Positions 1 to 9,123 of a DNA stretch of 64,000 nucleotides are shown here, one piece after another. The notes below the pieces were generated by a model, which was not told the DNA's origin, did no database searches, and saw only the letters and a list, made by a program, of their open reading frames with translations. Within the stretch, counting starts at the first letter, position 1. Each line of letters opens with the position of its first letter. Source of the DNA: Pseudomonas putida (GTDB lineage Bacteria > Pseudomonadota > Gammaproteobacteria > Pseudomonadales > Pseudomonadaceae); contig NZ_SMTE01000005.1 of the NCBI RefSeq assembly GCF_004357765.1, positions 284,591 to 348,590 on the forward strand. Direction: 5' to 3'. A program made the position numbers and the translations under genes.

Positions 1-1628
1 GCCAGGCCATGGCTGCACCAACCGTTAAACAACCAAACATTTTGCTGGTCGTGGCCGACGACCTCGGCTTCTCCGACCTGTCGGCCCTGGGTAGCGAAAT
101 CCAGACGCCGAACCTGGACAAACTGCTGGCCGACGGCCGGCTGATGCTCGACTTCCATGCCTCGCCCAGCTGCTCGCCAACCCGGGCGATGCTGATGTCG
201 GGCAACGACCCGCACCTGGCCGGGTTGGGCATGATGTCCGAAGCACGTAAGCGCCTTCCCGCCGGCACCGAAGTCCGCGCGGGTTACGAAGGCGTGCTCG
301 GCGCCAACGTCGCTACCCTGGCCGAGTTGCTGCAAGACGCCGGCTACCGCACCTACATCGCTGGCAAATGGCACCTGGGCATGCAGCCGGCGCAACAGCC
401 ACAGAACCGTGGTTTCGACCAGGCCTATGTGCTGCTCGAAGGCGGCGCCGCGCACTTCAAGCAGGCCAACATGGACCTGCAGTCGAACTACAGCGCGACC
501 TTCCGCCACAATGGCGAGCCGATCGAACTGCCTGACGATTTCTATTCCACCACCTGGTTCACCGACCGCCTGATCGACTCGATCGACCAAGGCAAGGCCA
601 GCAACAAGCCGTTCTTCGCCTTCGCCGCGTATACCGCACCGCACTGGCCATTGCAGGCACCGGACCAGTACCTGGCGCAGTACCGCGGGCGCTACGACCA
701 AGGCTACGAGGTCATCGCTCACCAGCGCCTGGAGCGTCAACGCAAGGCCGGCCTGGTACCGGCTGACTTCCCGATGCAGGCGCAACTCGAAGACGTGCCG
801 AGCTGGGCGTCGTTGAGCGAGGCGCAAAAGCGCCAGTCGGCGCGCACCATGGAGGTCTATGCGGCCATGGTCACTGCGCTGGATGCCGAGGTCGGGCGCC
901 TGGTGGAGCACCTGCGCAAGACCGGCGAACTGGACAACACCCTGATTCTGTTCATGTCCGACAACGGCCCGGAGAATGCCACCCGCGTCGACCCCAACTG
1001 GATCAAGGCGAACTTCGACAACCGCCTGGACAACTATGGCCGGCGCGATTCGTTCCTGATGATCGGTTCGGCCTGGGCCCAGGTCAGCGCCCTGCCCAGC
1101 CGTCGCTACAAGATGACCACCTACCAGGGCGGCATCCGTGTCCCGGCCTTCGTCTACTACCCGGCCACCATCAAGGCTGGCCGCAGTGAAGAGCTGGCCA
1201 GTGTCCGCGACATCATGCCGACGCTGTTGCAACTGGCCGGTGCGCCGATGCCCGGTATCAAATACCGCGACCGCGATATCGTGCCGCCACAAGGCACCTC
1301 TGCGCTGAATTACCTGCAAGGCAAGGACAGCCGGATTCACGCCGGTGACGAAGCCCTGGGCTGGGAAATCAACGGTAGCGCCTCGCTGCGCAAGGGCCCG
1401 ATGAAGCTGCTGTGGGACGCCACCGACGGCAAGCCGAGCTGGCACCTGTACGACCTGCGCAAAGACCCCGGCGAGCACCATGACATCGCCACCAAGCATC
1501 CTGAGCAGGTGGCGCAGATGCTGCGCGACTGGAAGGCCTATGCTCAACGCAGCAACATCGCGATCGACGCCGATGGCCGTCCGGCCAGCCCGGCCCTGAC
1601 CAAACCAGTCTTGGCCAAGCAGCAATGA
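1..1628 (+). CDS. Arylsulfatase (alkaline-phosphatase superfamily), 5' end cut by window
   Basis: Hydrolyses sulfate esters, probably in the periplasm. Numbering from the ATG at 9, the protein has the metal-binding VADDLG segment (residues 15-20), the sulfatase signature CSPTR with Cys55 as the residue converted to formylglycine, the GKWHLG lysine segment and a late MSDNGPEN metal-site motif. The frame stays open to base 1, and the residues just after the ATG (MAAPTVKQPN) look like the end of a signal peptide. I therefore treat the gene as starting upstream of the window. The stop overlaps the start of the FGE-like gene by ATGA, so the two are translationally coupled and the neighbour is the obvious maturation partner. 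The natural substrate cannot be read from the sequence. The family is certain; the true start is not. Confidence 0.9.
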   Translation, partial: QAMAAPTVKQPNILLVVADDLGFSDLSALGSEIQTPNLDKLLADGRLMLDFHASPSCSPTRAMLMSGNDPHLAGLGMMSEARKRLPAGTEVRAGYEGVLGANVATLAELLQDAGYRTYIAGKWHLGMQPAQQPQNRGFDQAYVLLEGGAAHFKQANMDLQSNYSATFRHNGEPIELPDDFYSTTWFTDRLIDSIDQGKASNKPFFAFAAYTAPHWPLQAPDQYLAQYRGRYDQGYEVIAHQRLERQRKAGLVPADFPMQAQLEDVPSWASLSEAQKRQSARTMEVYAAMVTALDAEVGRLVEHLRKTGELDNTLILFMSDNGPENATRVDPNWIKANFDNRLDNYGRRDSFLMIGSAWAQVSALPSRRYKMTTYQGGIRVPAFVYYPATIKAGRSEELASVRDIMPTLLQLAGAPMPGIKYRDRDIVPPQGTSALNYLQGKDSRIHAGDEALGWEINGSASLRKGPMKLLWDATDGKPSWHLYDLRKDPGEHHDIATKHPEQVAQMLRDWKAYAQRSNIAIDADGRPASPALTKPVLAKQQ

Positions 1629-2650
1629 TCGCCCGAGTAGCCGGCTGCGCAGCACTCGCCGCCGGCCTACTCGCCGCTGCCTACGCCGCGTGGCCACGAA
1701 CCCCGGCGCCGGCGCTGCTGTGCGCCAGCTACGACGGCCTGCCAGCACAGCGCCAAGGGCCCTGGCGCGATGGCATGGTGCGCCTGCCCGGCGGCGAGTT
1801 CAGCTTTGGTTCGAGCCGATTCTATGACGAGGAAGGCCCACCCCACCCTGCCAAGGTCTCGGCGTTCTGGATCGACGTGCATCCAGTCACCAATGCCCAG
1901 TTCGCGCGTTTCGTGAAGGCCACCGGCTACCTCACCCATGCCGAGCGCGGCATCAGCGTCGAGGACGATCCCTCGCTGCCCGATGCTCTGCGCGTGCCAG
2001 GGGCGATGGTATTTCAGCAAGGGCCTCAAGTAATCGCCCCCGGCTGGCAGTTCGTGCCCGGCGCCAACTGGCGACACCCGCAAGGGCCCGATAGCAGCCT
2101 GGACGGGCTGGACAACCATCCGGTGGTGCAGATCGCCCTGGAAGATGCCCAGGCCTACGCCCGCTGGGCCGGTCGCGAGCTGCCCAGCGAGGCGCAGCTG
2201 GAGTACGCCATGCGGGGTGGCCTGAGCGATGCAGACTTCAGCTGGGGCACCACCGAGTTTCCCAAGGGCAAGCCCATGGCCAATACCTGGCAGGGTCAGT
2301 TCCCCTACCACAACGCAGCGGTCGATGGCTTTACCGGCACCTCGCCGGTGGGCTGTTTCCCGGCCAACGGCTTCGGTCTGTTCGATGCCGGCGGAAACGT
2401 CTGGGAGCTGACCCGCAGCGGCTACCGACCCGGCCACGATGCCGTGCGCGATGCCGCGCTCGACCCGCCGGGCCCGGCCTTGGCGGAAAGCTTCGACCCC
2501 GCCGAGCCCGGTGTGCCGGTGGCGGTGATCAAGGGCGGATCGCACCTGTGTTCGGCGGACCGTTGCATGCGCTACCGGCCCTCGGCGCGTCAGCCGCAGC
2601 CGGTGTTCATGGCAACGTCACATGTGGGCTTCAGGACGATTCGGCAATGA
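1625..2650 (+). CDS. Formylglycine-generating-enzyme family protein with N-terminal export/anchor segment
   Basis: A 341-residue FGE-sulfatase-domain protein. Enzymes of this family oxidise the sulfatase cysteine to formylglycine. The C-terminal GGSHLC-SADRC-MRYRPSAR segment keeps the paired catalytic cysteines, here Cys309 and Cys314, with the CxxxxC spacing of true FGEs. Many FGE-fold proteins such as EgtB lack this pair. The N-terminus is hydrophobic (about residues 5-23, rich in Ala and Leu), so the domain is probably exported or anchored facing the periplasm. That is unusual for an enzyme that in most bacteria acts on unfolded substrate in the cytoplasm. It overlaps the sulfatase stop by ATGA. 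Its 3' end overlaps the convergent acyl-CoA dehydrogenase gene by 20 bp. Activity on the neighbouring sulfatase is inferred. Confidence 0.85.
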   Translation: MIARVAGCAALAAGLLAAAYAAWPRTPAPALLCASYDGLPAQRQGPWRDGMVRLPGGEFSFGSSRFYDEEGPPHPAKVSAFWIDVHPVTNAQFARFVKATGYLTHAERGISVEDDPSLPDALRVPGAMVFQQGPQVIAPGWQFVPGANWRHPQGPDSSLDGLDNHPVVQIALEDAQAYARWAGRELPSEAQLEYAMRGGLSDADFSWGTTEFPKGKPMANTWQGQFPYHNAAVDGFTGTSPVGCFPANGFGLFDAGGNVWELTRSGYRPGHDAVRDAALDPPGPALAESFDPAEPGVPVAVIKGGSHLCSADRCMRYRPSARQPQPVFMATSHVGFRTIRQ

Positions 2651-4373
2651 AGGCCAACGGTGCAGCGGCGGCATCGATGGCCGCCACCTGCCGATCGATG
2701 TCGGGCAACAGATAGCTGAAGAAGAACTCGACGCTTTCCTGCTTCTCCCGGCGTTGCGCTGTCGCCACCGGCAACGCCTGGATGCAGCGTGCGGTACGGG
2801 CCCAGGCGAACGCCTGCAAGACACTGGCACACAATTGCAGAAAGTCGCCTGCGGCGCGGTACGGGTATTCGGCGTCGTCCGCCGCGATCAGCAGGACCTT
2901 GGCCAGCACCGCATCCAGCGTGTCGCAGACCCTGCCCAGCGCCATGGCGGCCCTGCCATCCGATGCACCGGCCTCCTCACGCAGCTCACCCAGCAGCAAG
3001 GCGAAGCCCTCCCCGCCATCGCCCAGCACCTTGCGCAACAACAGATCGTTGGCCTGTATCTCGTTGGTGCCCTCGTAGATCATGGCGATGCGGCTGTCGC
3101 GCAGGGTCTGCTCGATGGCGTACTCCTGTGTGTAGCCGTAGCCACCGAACACCTGCAGTGCCTGACTGGCAAGGCGGAATCCGCGCTCGGTGAAATCCGC
3201 CTTGAAGATCGGCGTCAACAGCGCTGCCAGCGTTGCCGCCTTGGCGCGCTGGGCGGGGTCGCCAGCGCCCGCGGCAAGGTCCAGCCAGTGCGCCGCCCAA
3301 TAGCCCAGCGCCCGCATGCCCTCGGTGCGCACCCGCAACTCCAGCAGGGACCGGCGCATCGCCGGATGCAGGTGGATCGGGTCGGCTCCCAGGGCGACCT
3401 CGGTGCGCCCCGGCGCCTTCATCTGGCGCCGCTCCAGGGCATAGTCGCGGGCCTGTTGCCAGGCTGCCTCGGCGTGTCCCAGCCCTTGCAGGCCGACATG
3501 CAACCGGGCCGAATTCATCATCACGAACATCGCCGCCAGGCCGCCGTGGGCCTGCCCGACCAGCCAGCCTTGGGCAGCTTCGAAGCGCAGCGCACACGTG
3601 GCGCTGGCGCGAATGCCCAACTTGTGTTCCAGACCATCGCAGTGCACGGCATTGCGCTGACCGTTCGACAGCCATTTCGGCACCAGCAGCAGCGACAGTC
3701 CACGGCTCCCGGGCGGCGCGTCCGGCAGCCGAGCCAGCACCAAATGGACGATGTCGCCGCTCAGGTCGTGCTCGCCGCCGGAGATGAACAACTTGTTGCC
3801 GGTGACCGCATGGCTGCCGTCGCCCAAAGGCTCGGCACGGCTGCGCAACAGGCTGAGGTCACTCCCGGCCTGAGGCTCGGTCAGGCACATGGTCGGCAGG
3901 ATTTCGCCACTGACGATCCCCGGCAGGTAGCGCGCCTGCAGCTCGGCGCTGGCGTGGGCTTTCAGACACAGGTAGGCGCCATGGGCAATGCCGGTGTACA
4001 TGGCCCAACCGTGGTTGCTGGCAAAGAGCATCTCCTGCACTGCCGCATCCAGCACCAGGGGCAAACCCTGGCCACCGAGTGCGGGGTCGCACGCCAACCC
4101 AGGCCAACCGCCTTCGACATAGGCGCGGTAGGCGGCAGGAAAACCGTCCGGCGTGCGCACGTCGCGACCTTCGAGTCGACAGCCCTGGCGATCGCCCGGC
4201 GCATTCAGCGGCGCCAGCACCTGTTCGCTGAATCGAGCCGCCTCTTCCAGCACCTGCACGGCCAAGTCGAGGTCAAGATCGCTATGAAGTGAGAGTTGCG
4301 GCCAGGCCTGGTCTACCTGCAGCCAGTGTTGCAACACGAATTGCATGTCGCGCAAGGGAGCCTTCCAGGCCAT
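2631..4373 (-). CDS. acd: Acyl-CoA dehydrogenase of the ferulate operon
   Basis: A 580-residue FAD-dependent acyl-CoA dehydrogenase with the family signature TEPQAGSD (about 165-172) and the IYEGTNEIQ segment, whose Glu434 is the expected catalytic base. It has the long C-terminal extension typical of the roughly 580-600 residue class. The start chosen is the ATG at 4373, with GAGGTG a few bases upstream and 14 bp after the thiolase stop. The frame stays open further upstream, but only inside the thiolase gene. As last gene of the fcs-aat-acd block it fits a beta-oxidation-like branch for hydroxycinnamoyl-CoA or related phenylpropanoyl-CoA. It is not needed for the main non-beta-oxidative ferulate route, so the exact substrate is open. 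Confidence 0.9.
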   Translation of the reverse strand: MAWKAPLRDMQFVLQHWLQVDQAWPQLSLHSDLDLDLAVQVLEEAARFSEQVLAPLNAPGDRQGCRLEGRDVRTPDGFPAAYRAYVEGGWPGLACDPALGGQGLPLVLDAAVQEMLFASNHGWAMYTGIAHGAYLCLKAHASAELQARYLPGIVSGEILPTMCLTEPQAGSDLSLLRSRAEPLGDGSHAVTGNKLFISGGEHDLSGDIVHLVLARLPDAPPGSRGLSLLLVPKWLSNGQRNAVHCDGLEHKLGIRASATCALRFEAAQGWLVGQAHGGLAAMFVMMNSARLHVGLQGLGHAEAAWQQARDYALERRQMKAPGRTEVALGADPIHLHPAMRRSLLELRVRTEGMRALGYWAAHWLDLAAGAGDPAQRAKAATLAALLTPIFKADFTERGFRLASQALQVFGGYGYTQEYAIEQTLRDSRIAMIYEGTNEIQANDLLLRKVLGDGGEGFALLLGELREEAGASDGRAAMALGRVCDTLDAVLAKVLLIAADDAEYPYRAAGDFLQLCASVLQAFAWARTARCIQALPVATAQRREKQESVEFFFSYLLPDIDRQVAAIDAAAAPLAFIAESS

Positions 4374-4387
4374 GGGACACCTCGGAA

Positions 4388-5629
4388 TCAAGCAACGAAA
4401 TGGGGGTTCTCGATCAGCAGCGCCATGCCCTGGCCGCCGCCGATGCAGGCCGCCGCGATGCCATAGCGCAGGTTGTCGTGGCGCAATTGCCGGGCCAGGG
4501 TGTGCACCAGGCGCAGGCCGGTGGCGGCCAGGGGATGACCGAGGGCGATGGAACCGCCGTGGACGTTCAGTTTCGCCACATCCAGCTGCAGTGCCTGGGC
4601 TACCGCCAGCACCTGCGCCGCTTGCGCCTCGTTGATTTCGAAGCGGTCGATCTGCTCCAGGCGCAGGCCGCTGCGTTCGAGCAGCAGGTCGATGGCCGGC
4701 GCCGGCCCGATGCCCATGGTCCTGGGTGGTACACCGACAGCCGTGGCCATCAGCAAGCGTGCCAGCGGCGCTTGGCGGCAGTCGGAGTAACGCGTGACCA
4801 ACGCCGCGGCCGCACCATCGACCACTGCGCAACTGTTGCCGGCGGTTTGTACACCATCGCCGTGCACAGGACGCAGCCTAGCGAGCGCCTCAGGATCGGT
4901 CGGCCGTGGGTGGCTGTCGCGGCTGACTTCGAGCACGCCACGCGGCAAAGCGATGCCACGCGGAAGGCAGTCCTGTGCCTCGAAGGTCTGCGCGGTGACC
5001 GGGACGATCTCGTCATCGAACCAACCGTGGGCCTGGGCCTGTATGGCGCGCTGGTGGCTGCGCAGCGCCCAGGCATCCACCGCCTCACGGTCCAGGCCAA
5101 AATCGCGGGCCAACTGCTCGGCAGTGCCGATCATGTCCACTCCGGCAGCGGGATCGTACAGCGCCTCCCAGAGAAAGTCCTTGAAACCGACCGGGGCCCC
5201 CAAGCGAAAGCCGCCACGATGTTCATAGGCGGCGATCGGGTTACGCGACATCGACTCGGCGCCCACGCACAGCACTTGTTGCACGCCGCTGCGCAGTTGC
5301 TCGCCAGCCTGGCGCAGCAACTCCAGACCGGTGCCGCAGATGCGCTGCACTGCCAGCGCCGGTACCGCCTGCGGCACGCCACAGTACAGGCCGATATGGC
5401 GCGGCAGCATATAGGCATCGAAGCTGGCCTGGGCCATGCTGCCGGCGATCACGCTGTCCACCGTCTGTGGCGCGATAGCGGCGCGTGTTAGCAGCGCACG
5501 CCCGGCATGGATGCCCAGATCGATCGGCGACACCCCGGCCAATGCGCCGCCCAGGTCGACCCAGGGCGTGCGCACCATCTCGACGATGGCCGCGTCCTCG
5601 AAGGAGGTGCACAGCCCGGGGCGACTCAT
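4388..5629 (-). CDS. aat: Beta-ketothiolase (acetyl-CoA acyltransferase family) of the ferulate operon
   Basis: A 413-residue thiolase. It carries the nucleophilic cysteine in QRICGTG (Cys98), the histidine of GGSIALGHPLAATG and the second cysteine in AAACIGGGQG. The NEA motif is NEAQ instead of the usual NEAF. It would cleave or form beta-ketoacyl-CoA, here probably the aromatic beta-ketoacyl-CoA of the CoA-dependent beta-oxidation branch. The start overlaps the fcs stop by ATGA, giving translational coupling, and the acyl-CoA dehydrogenase gene follows after 14 bp. The symbol follows the name used for the equivalent gene in Pseudomonas ferulate clusters. Confidence 0.9.
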   Translation of the reverse strand: MSRPGLCTSFEDAAIVEMVRTPWVDLGGALAGVSPIDLGIHAGRALLTRAAIAPQTVDSVIAGSMAQASFDAYMLPRHIGLYCGVPQAVPALAVQRICGTGLELLRQAGEQLRSGVQQVLCVGAESMSRNPIAAYEHRGGFRLGAPVGFKDFLWEALYDPAAGVDMIGTAEQLARDFGLDREAVDAWALRSHQRAIQAQAHGWFDDEIVPVTAQTFEAQDCLPRGIALPRGVLEVSRDSHPRPTDPEALARLRPVHGDGVQTAGNSCAVVDGAAAALVTRYSDCRQAPLARLLMATAVGVPPRTMGIGPAPAIDLLLERSGLRLEQIDRFEINEAQAAQVLAVAQALQLDVAKLNVHGGSIALGHPLAATGLRLVHTLARQLRHDNLRYGIAAACIGGGQGMALLIENPHFVA

Positions 5630-7509
5630 CGCGCCACCTGGGCGTGCAGCGCGCTGGGGTCTTCGCCACGGTACAGCGCCTCGACCCGCGCAGCCCGTCG
5701 TTGCAGCACTGCGCGTTGGTTGATCGAACCCTTGTCGGTGATTTCACCGGCATCGATCGACGGCGGCTCTTCCAGCAGCGCCAGCCATTCGATGCGACTG
5801 GCGTTGCCCTGGGCATCGGCATTCAGACGCTGCAGCCAGCCGGCGAACCAAGCCCGTACAGCATCGCTGGCCAGCACCTCGGCGTCGCTGGCATGAGCCG
5901 CCAACCCGGCCAGTTGCCGGCACTCAGGAAGGCGCGGGAATACCAGCAGCCCCAGGCATTCGCGGTCCGGCGCGGTGACTACCACGTCTTGCACGTAGGG
6001 CGAGCCTTCCAGCACCGCACGATTACGCAGCGGGCCGACGCTGACGAACACCCCGGACGACAGTTTGAAGTCCTCGGCGATACGACCGTCGAACATCAAG
6101 CCGTGGTCGGGGCGCTCGGCATCGGCCAGCTTCAGCGCATCGCCGGAGCAGTAGAAGCCCTCCTCGTCGAAGGCTTCGGCAGTCTGCTGCCGCGAGCGCC
6201 AGTAGCCCGGCATGATGTGCGGGCCACGGAAACGCGCCTCCAACTTGCCGTCCTTCGGCACCAGCTTCACTTCGCAGCCCGGTGCCGGCAGGCCGACGTA
6301 CCCGGCCAACGACAGCGGGCCGGTGGTGAAGGTGCACGACGGCGAGGCTTCGGTCATGCCCAGGCCAGCCATCATGCGGATGCGCTCGCCGCAATGCTGC
6401 TCGGCGATACGGTCGAGGCGATCCCAGATGCTTTGCGAAAGGCCCGCGGCGGCGAAGAAGAACAGCTTCATCCGGGCGAAGAAAACCTCACGCAGCTCGG
6501 CGTCCTGCTCCAGCGCCTTGACCAGTTCTTCCCAACCCTTGGGCACGGTGAGATAGGCAGTGGGGGAAATCTCGCGCAGGTTGCGCAAAGTCTCGGCGAA
6601 GCCTTGGGGCGTGGGTTTGCCGCCGTCGAGGTAGAAGCTGCCGCCGTTGTACAGCACGATGCCGATGTTGTGGCTGCCGCCGAAGGTGTGGTTCCACGGC
6701 AGCCAGTCCACCAGCACCGGTGGCTCCTCAGCGAAGACCGGGAAAGTCTGCAGCAACATCTGCTGATTGGCGCAGAGCATGCGCTGGGTGGTGATCACCG
6801 CTTTGGGCAGCTTGGTCGAGCCCGAGGTGAAGAGAAACTTGGCGATGGTATCCGGCCCGGTGGCGGCGAATGCCGCATCGGCGCCAGCCAGGTCGGTCGG
6901 CTGCAGCAGGCTGTCGAAGCGCAGGTGACGTCGGCCGACAACCTGGCCATGTACGCTGATCACAGGCACCGAGTCGTCGAGCACTGCATCGAAAGCACGC
7001 TGGAAAGGCTGACTGTCGGTGGCGAATACCAGGCCTGGGGTGAGCACCTCGCAGACATGGCGCAGTTTGGCGAAGTCCTGGGACAGCAGCGCGTAGGCCG
7101 GGGACACCGGGCAGTAGGGAATGCCGGCATACATGGCGCCGAGGGCGATCTGCAGGTGCTCGATGTCGTTGCCGGAAAACAGTGCCAGCGGCCGCTCGGC
7201 GCTGAGATCAAAGCCCAGCAGGTTGGCGGCGATGGTGCGCACATCGGCAAGCATTTGGGCATAGCTGATAGAACGCCAGGCACCGTCCGCCTGGCGGGCG
7301 GCGATGAACGTCGTGTCGGGGCGCTCGGCAGCCCAGTGCAGCAGACGGTCGAGCAGGCGCGCCGGCAGCGGCGCCAGGGGCTCGATGGGTTGCATGCGCA
7401 GCACGCCATCGATGTGGCTGATCTGCACCTGGGGATGCCCGATGGCCACCTGGCGGTAGCGCGGACATTGGCCAGGGTCGATCGACCGTGAGCGGGCTTC
7501 GGTATTCAC
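5626..7509 (-). CDS. fcs: Feruloyl-CoA synthetase
   Basis: ATP-dependent activation of ferulate (also coumarate and caffeate) to the CoA thioester, the first step of ferulate catabolism in the cytoplasm. It is an ANL-superfamily enzyme with the P-loop-like FLFTSGSTKLPKAV motif, the GLGMTEASP adenylate-binding segment and the C-terminal FDGRIAEDFKL hinge. The start chosen is a GTG at 7509 (protein begins MNTEARSRS), preceded by an AGGAG 8 bp upstream. This gives 627 residues, the length I recall for pseudomonad Fcs. An in-frame ATG at 7581 has no such ribosome-binding site. The gene lies downstream of ech and vdh and overlaps aat. Confidence 0.93.
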   Translation of the reverse strand: MNTEARSRSIDPGQCPRYRQVAIGHPQVQISHIDGVLRMQPIEPLAPLPARLLDRLLHWAAERPDTTFIAARQADGAWRSISYAQMLADVRTIAANLLGFDLSAERPLALFSGNDIEHLQIALGAMYAGIPYCPVSPAYALLSQDFAKLRHVCEVLTPGLVFATDSQPFQRAFDAVLDDSVPVISVHGQVVGRRHLRFDSLLQPTDLAGADAAFAATGPDTIAKFLFTSGSTKLPKAVITTQRMLCANQQMLLQTFPVFAEEPPVLVDWLPWNHTFGGSHNIGIVLYNGGSFYLDGGKPTPQGFAETLRNLREISPTAYLTVPKGWEELVKALEQDAELREVFFARMKLFFFAAAGLSQSIWDRLDRIAEQHCGERIRMMAGLGMTEASPSCTFTTGPLSLAGYVGLPAPGCEVKLVPKDGKLEARFRGPHIMPGYWRSRQQTAEAFDEEGFYCSGDALKLADAERPDHGLMFDGRIAEDFKLSSGVFVSVGPLRNRAVLEGSPYVQDVVVTAPDRECLGLLVFPRLPECRQLAGLAAHASDAEVLASDAVRAWFAGWLQRLNADAQGNASRIEWLALLEEPPSIDAGEITDKGSINQRAVLQRRAARVEALYRGEDPSALHAQVAR

Positions 7510-7599
7510 GCAGGTTGCTCCTTGTTCTTGTTGTACATCCTGCCGCCGCCCGACCCTGCGGGCGGCGGTCTTGTCGCGCATTGCTCAAGCGTACGAGCG

Positions 7600-9048
7600 C
7601 TAGATGGGATAGTGCCGCGACCCGTGTTGCAGCGTCACCCAGCGCAGCTGGGTGAACTGGTCGATGGCGGTGCGGCTGCCGAAGCTGCCATAGCCGCTGG
7701 ACTTGACCCCACCGAACGGCATCTGCGCTTCATCGTGCACGGTTGGGCCGTTGATGTGGCAGATGCCCGACTCCACCCGTTGCGCCAATGCCAGCGCACG
7801 GCTGGTGTCACGGCTGAAGATCGCCGATGACAGGCCGAACTCCGAGTCATTGGCCAGTGCCAACAGCGCCTCATCCCCTTCGCCGCGCAGCACCACCGCC
7901 ACCGGCCCGAAGGACTCCTCGCGGTACAGGCGCATGCTCGCATCGACGTTGTCGAGCAAGGTCGGTTGCAGGATGCTGCCGTCCAGCTCGCCACCGCACA
8001 CCAGGCGCGCGCCCTTGGCCACGGCGTCGTCGATCAACGCCTTGATGCGCTCACCGGCCGCCGCGCTGACCAGTGACCCGAGCACCGAGGTGCTGGCCAG
8101 CGGGTCGCCGGCACGCAGCCCGGCGACCTTCACTGCCAACTTGTCGACGAAGGCGTCGGCGATACGGCTGTCCACCACCAGGCGCTCGGTGGACATGCAG
8201 ATCTGGCCCTGGTTGAAATAGGCCCCGAAGGCCGCGGCCTCGACCGTGGCATCCAGGTCGGCATCATCGAGCACCAGCAGCGGCGCCTTGCCGCCCAACT
8301 CGAGCAAGGCCGGCTTGAGGTGGCGGGCAGCCAGCTCGCCGACGATGCGCCCGACCTGCGTGGAGCCGGTGAAGTTGACGCGGCGTACCGCAGGGTTGGC
8401 GATCAAGCGTTCGACGATGGCCGGCGCATCCTCCGGCGCATTGCTGATCACGTTAACCACGCCATCGCCCAGGCCGGCATCGTGCAGCACCTGGCCGATC
8501 AAGCGATGCACCGCCGGGCTCAGTTCCGAGGCCTTGAGCACCACGGTGTTGCCGCACGCCAGCGGCATGGCGATGGCACGGGTGGCGAGAATCACCGGGG
8601 CGTTCCACGGCGCAATGCCCAGCACTACACCACAGGGAGCGCGCAGGGCCATGGCGAAACTACCGGGCACATCCGATGGAATCACTTCGCCGGTGATCTG
8701 GGTGGTCATGGCTGCCGCTTCGCGCAGCATGTTGGCCGCCAGCTTGACGTTGAAGCCATACCAGTTGGCCATGGCGCCAGTTTCGCCAGCCGCGTCGATG
8801 AACTCGCCGGCTCGGGCCTGCAGCAGTTCGGCACCTGCGAGCAGGCGGCTGCGCCGTTCACCGGGCGCCAGCGCAGCCCAGGCCGGGAACGCCGCTTGCG
8901 CTGCGGCCACCGCCGCATCGGCATCTGCCAGGGTGGCGGCGGCGACCTGCGAGACCACCTCGCCGGTCACCGGATTGCGGCGTTCGAAGGTTCGTCCGTC
9001 GCTGGCGGGGCGCGACTGCCCGCCAATCAGCAAAGGCACCTGCAACAT
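7600..9048 (-). CDS. vdh: Vanillin dehydrogenase
   Basis: NAD(P)-dependent oxidation of vanillin to vanillate, the third step of the pathway. The protein is an aldehyde dehydrogenase of 482 residues with the catalytic cysteine in GQICMSTERL (Cys284), the glutamate in LELGGKAPL and the nucleotide-binding FTGSTQVG segment. Two ATGs lie 6 bp apart. The second (9048) is preferred because AGAGGA lies 6 bp before it, while it would abut the first (9054). The sequence closely resembles the vanillin dehydrogenase I know from Pseudomonas ferulate clusters. A hairpin separates it from ech upstream, and fcs follows after about 90 bp. Confidence 0.93.
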   Translation of the reverse strand: MLQVPLLIGGQSRPASDGRTFERRNPVTGEVVSQVAAATLADADAAVAAAQAAFPAWAALAPGERRSRLLAGAELLQARAGEFIDAAGETGAMANWYGFNVKLAANMLREAAAMTTQITGEVIPSDVPGSFAMALRAPCGVVLGIAPWNAPVILATRAIAMPLACGNTVVLKASELSPAVHRLIGQVLHDAGLGDGVVNVISNAPEDAPAIVERLIANPAVRRVNFTGSTQVGRIVGELAARHLKPALLELGGKAPLLVLDDADLDATVEAAAFGAYFNQGQICMSTERLVVDSRIADAFVDKLAVKVAGLRAGDPLASTSVLGSLVSAAAGERIKALIDDAVAKGARLVCGGELDGSILQPTLLDNVDASMRLYREESFGPVAVVLRGEGDEALLALANDSEFGLSSAIFSRDTSRALALAQRVESGICHINGPTVHDEAQMPFGGVKSSGYGSFGSRTAIDQFTQLRWVTLQHGSRHYPI

Positions 9049-9086
9049 GCTCATTCCTCTTGTTGTCGTTATAGAGAAATACCCAC

Positions 9087-9115
9087 GGACGCTGGCCGAT
9101 GACGCCAGCGTCCGC
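9087..9115 (-). terminator. Intra-operon hairpin between ech and vdh
   Basis: A perfect 11-bp inverted repeat (CGGACGCTGGC / GCCAGCGTCCG) with a 7-base loop sits between the ech stop and the vdh start. On the transcribed strand only a weak U-containing stretch follows. It may act as a partial terminator or 3'-end stabiliser that lets ech be expressed above the downstream genes. Function is inferred. Confidence 0.5.
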
Positions 9116-9123
9116 CTTCGGAC

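Noticed and set aside
2622-4292. 556-codon plus-strand open frame
   Set aside because: Antisense shadow of the acyl-CoA dehydrogenase gene, which has its catalytic motifs on the other strand.
4374-4832. 153-residue N-terminal extension of the acyl-CoA dehydrogenase
   Set aside because: It lies inside the thiolase gene in another frame. The ATG at 4373 has a ribosome-binding site and matches the family length.
5485-7491. 668-codon plus-strand open frame
   Set aside because: Antisense shadow of fcs and the start of aat.
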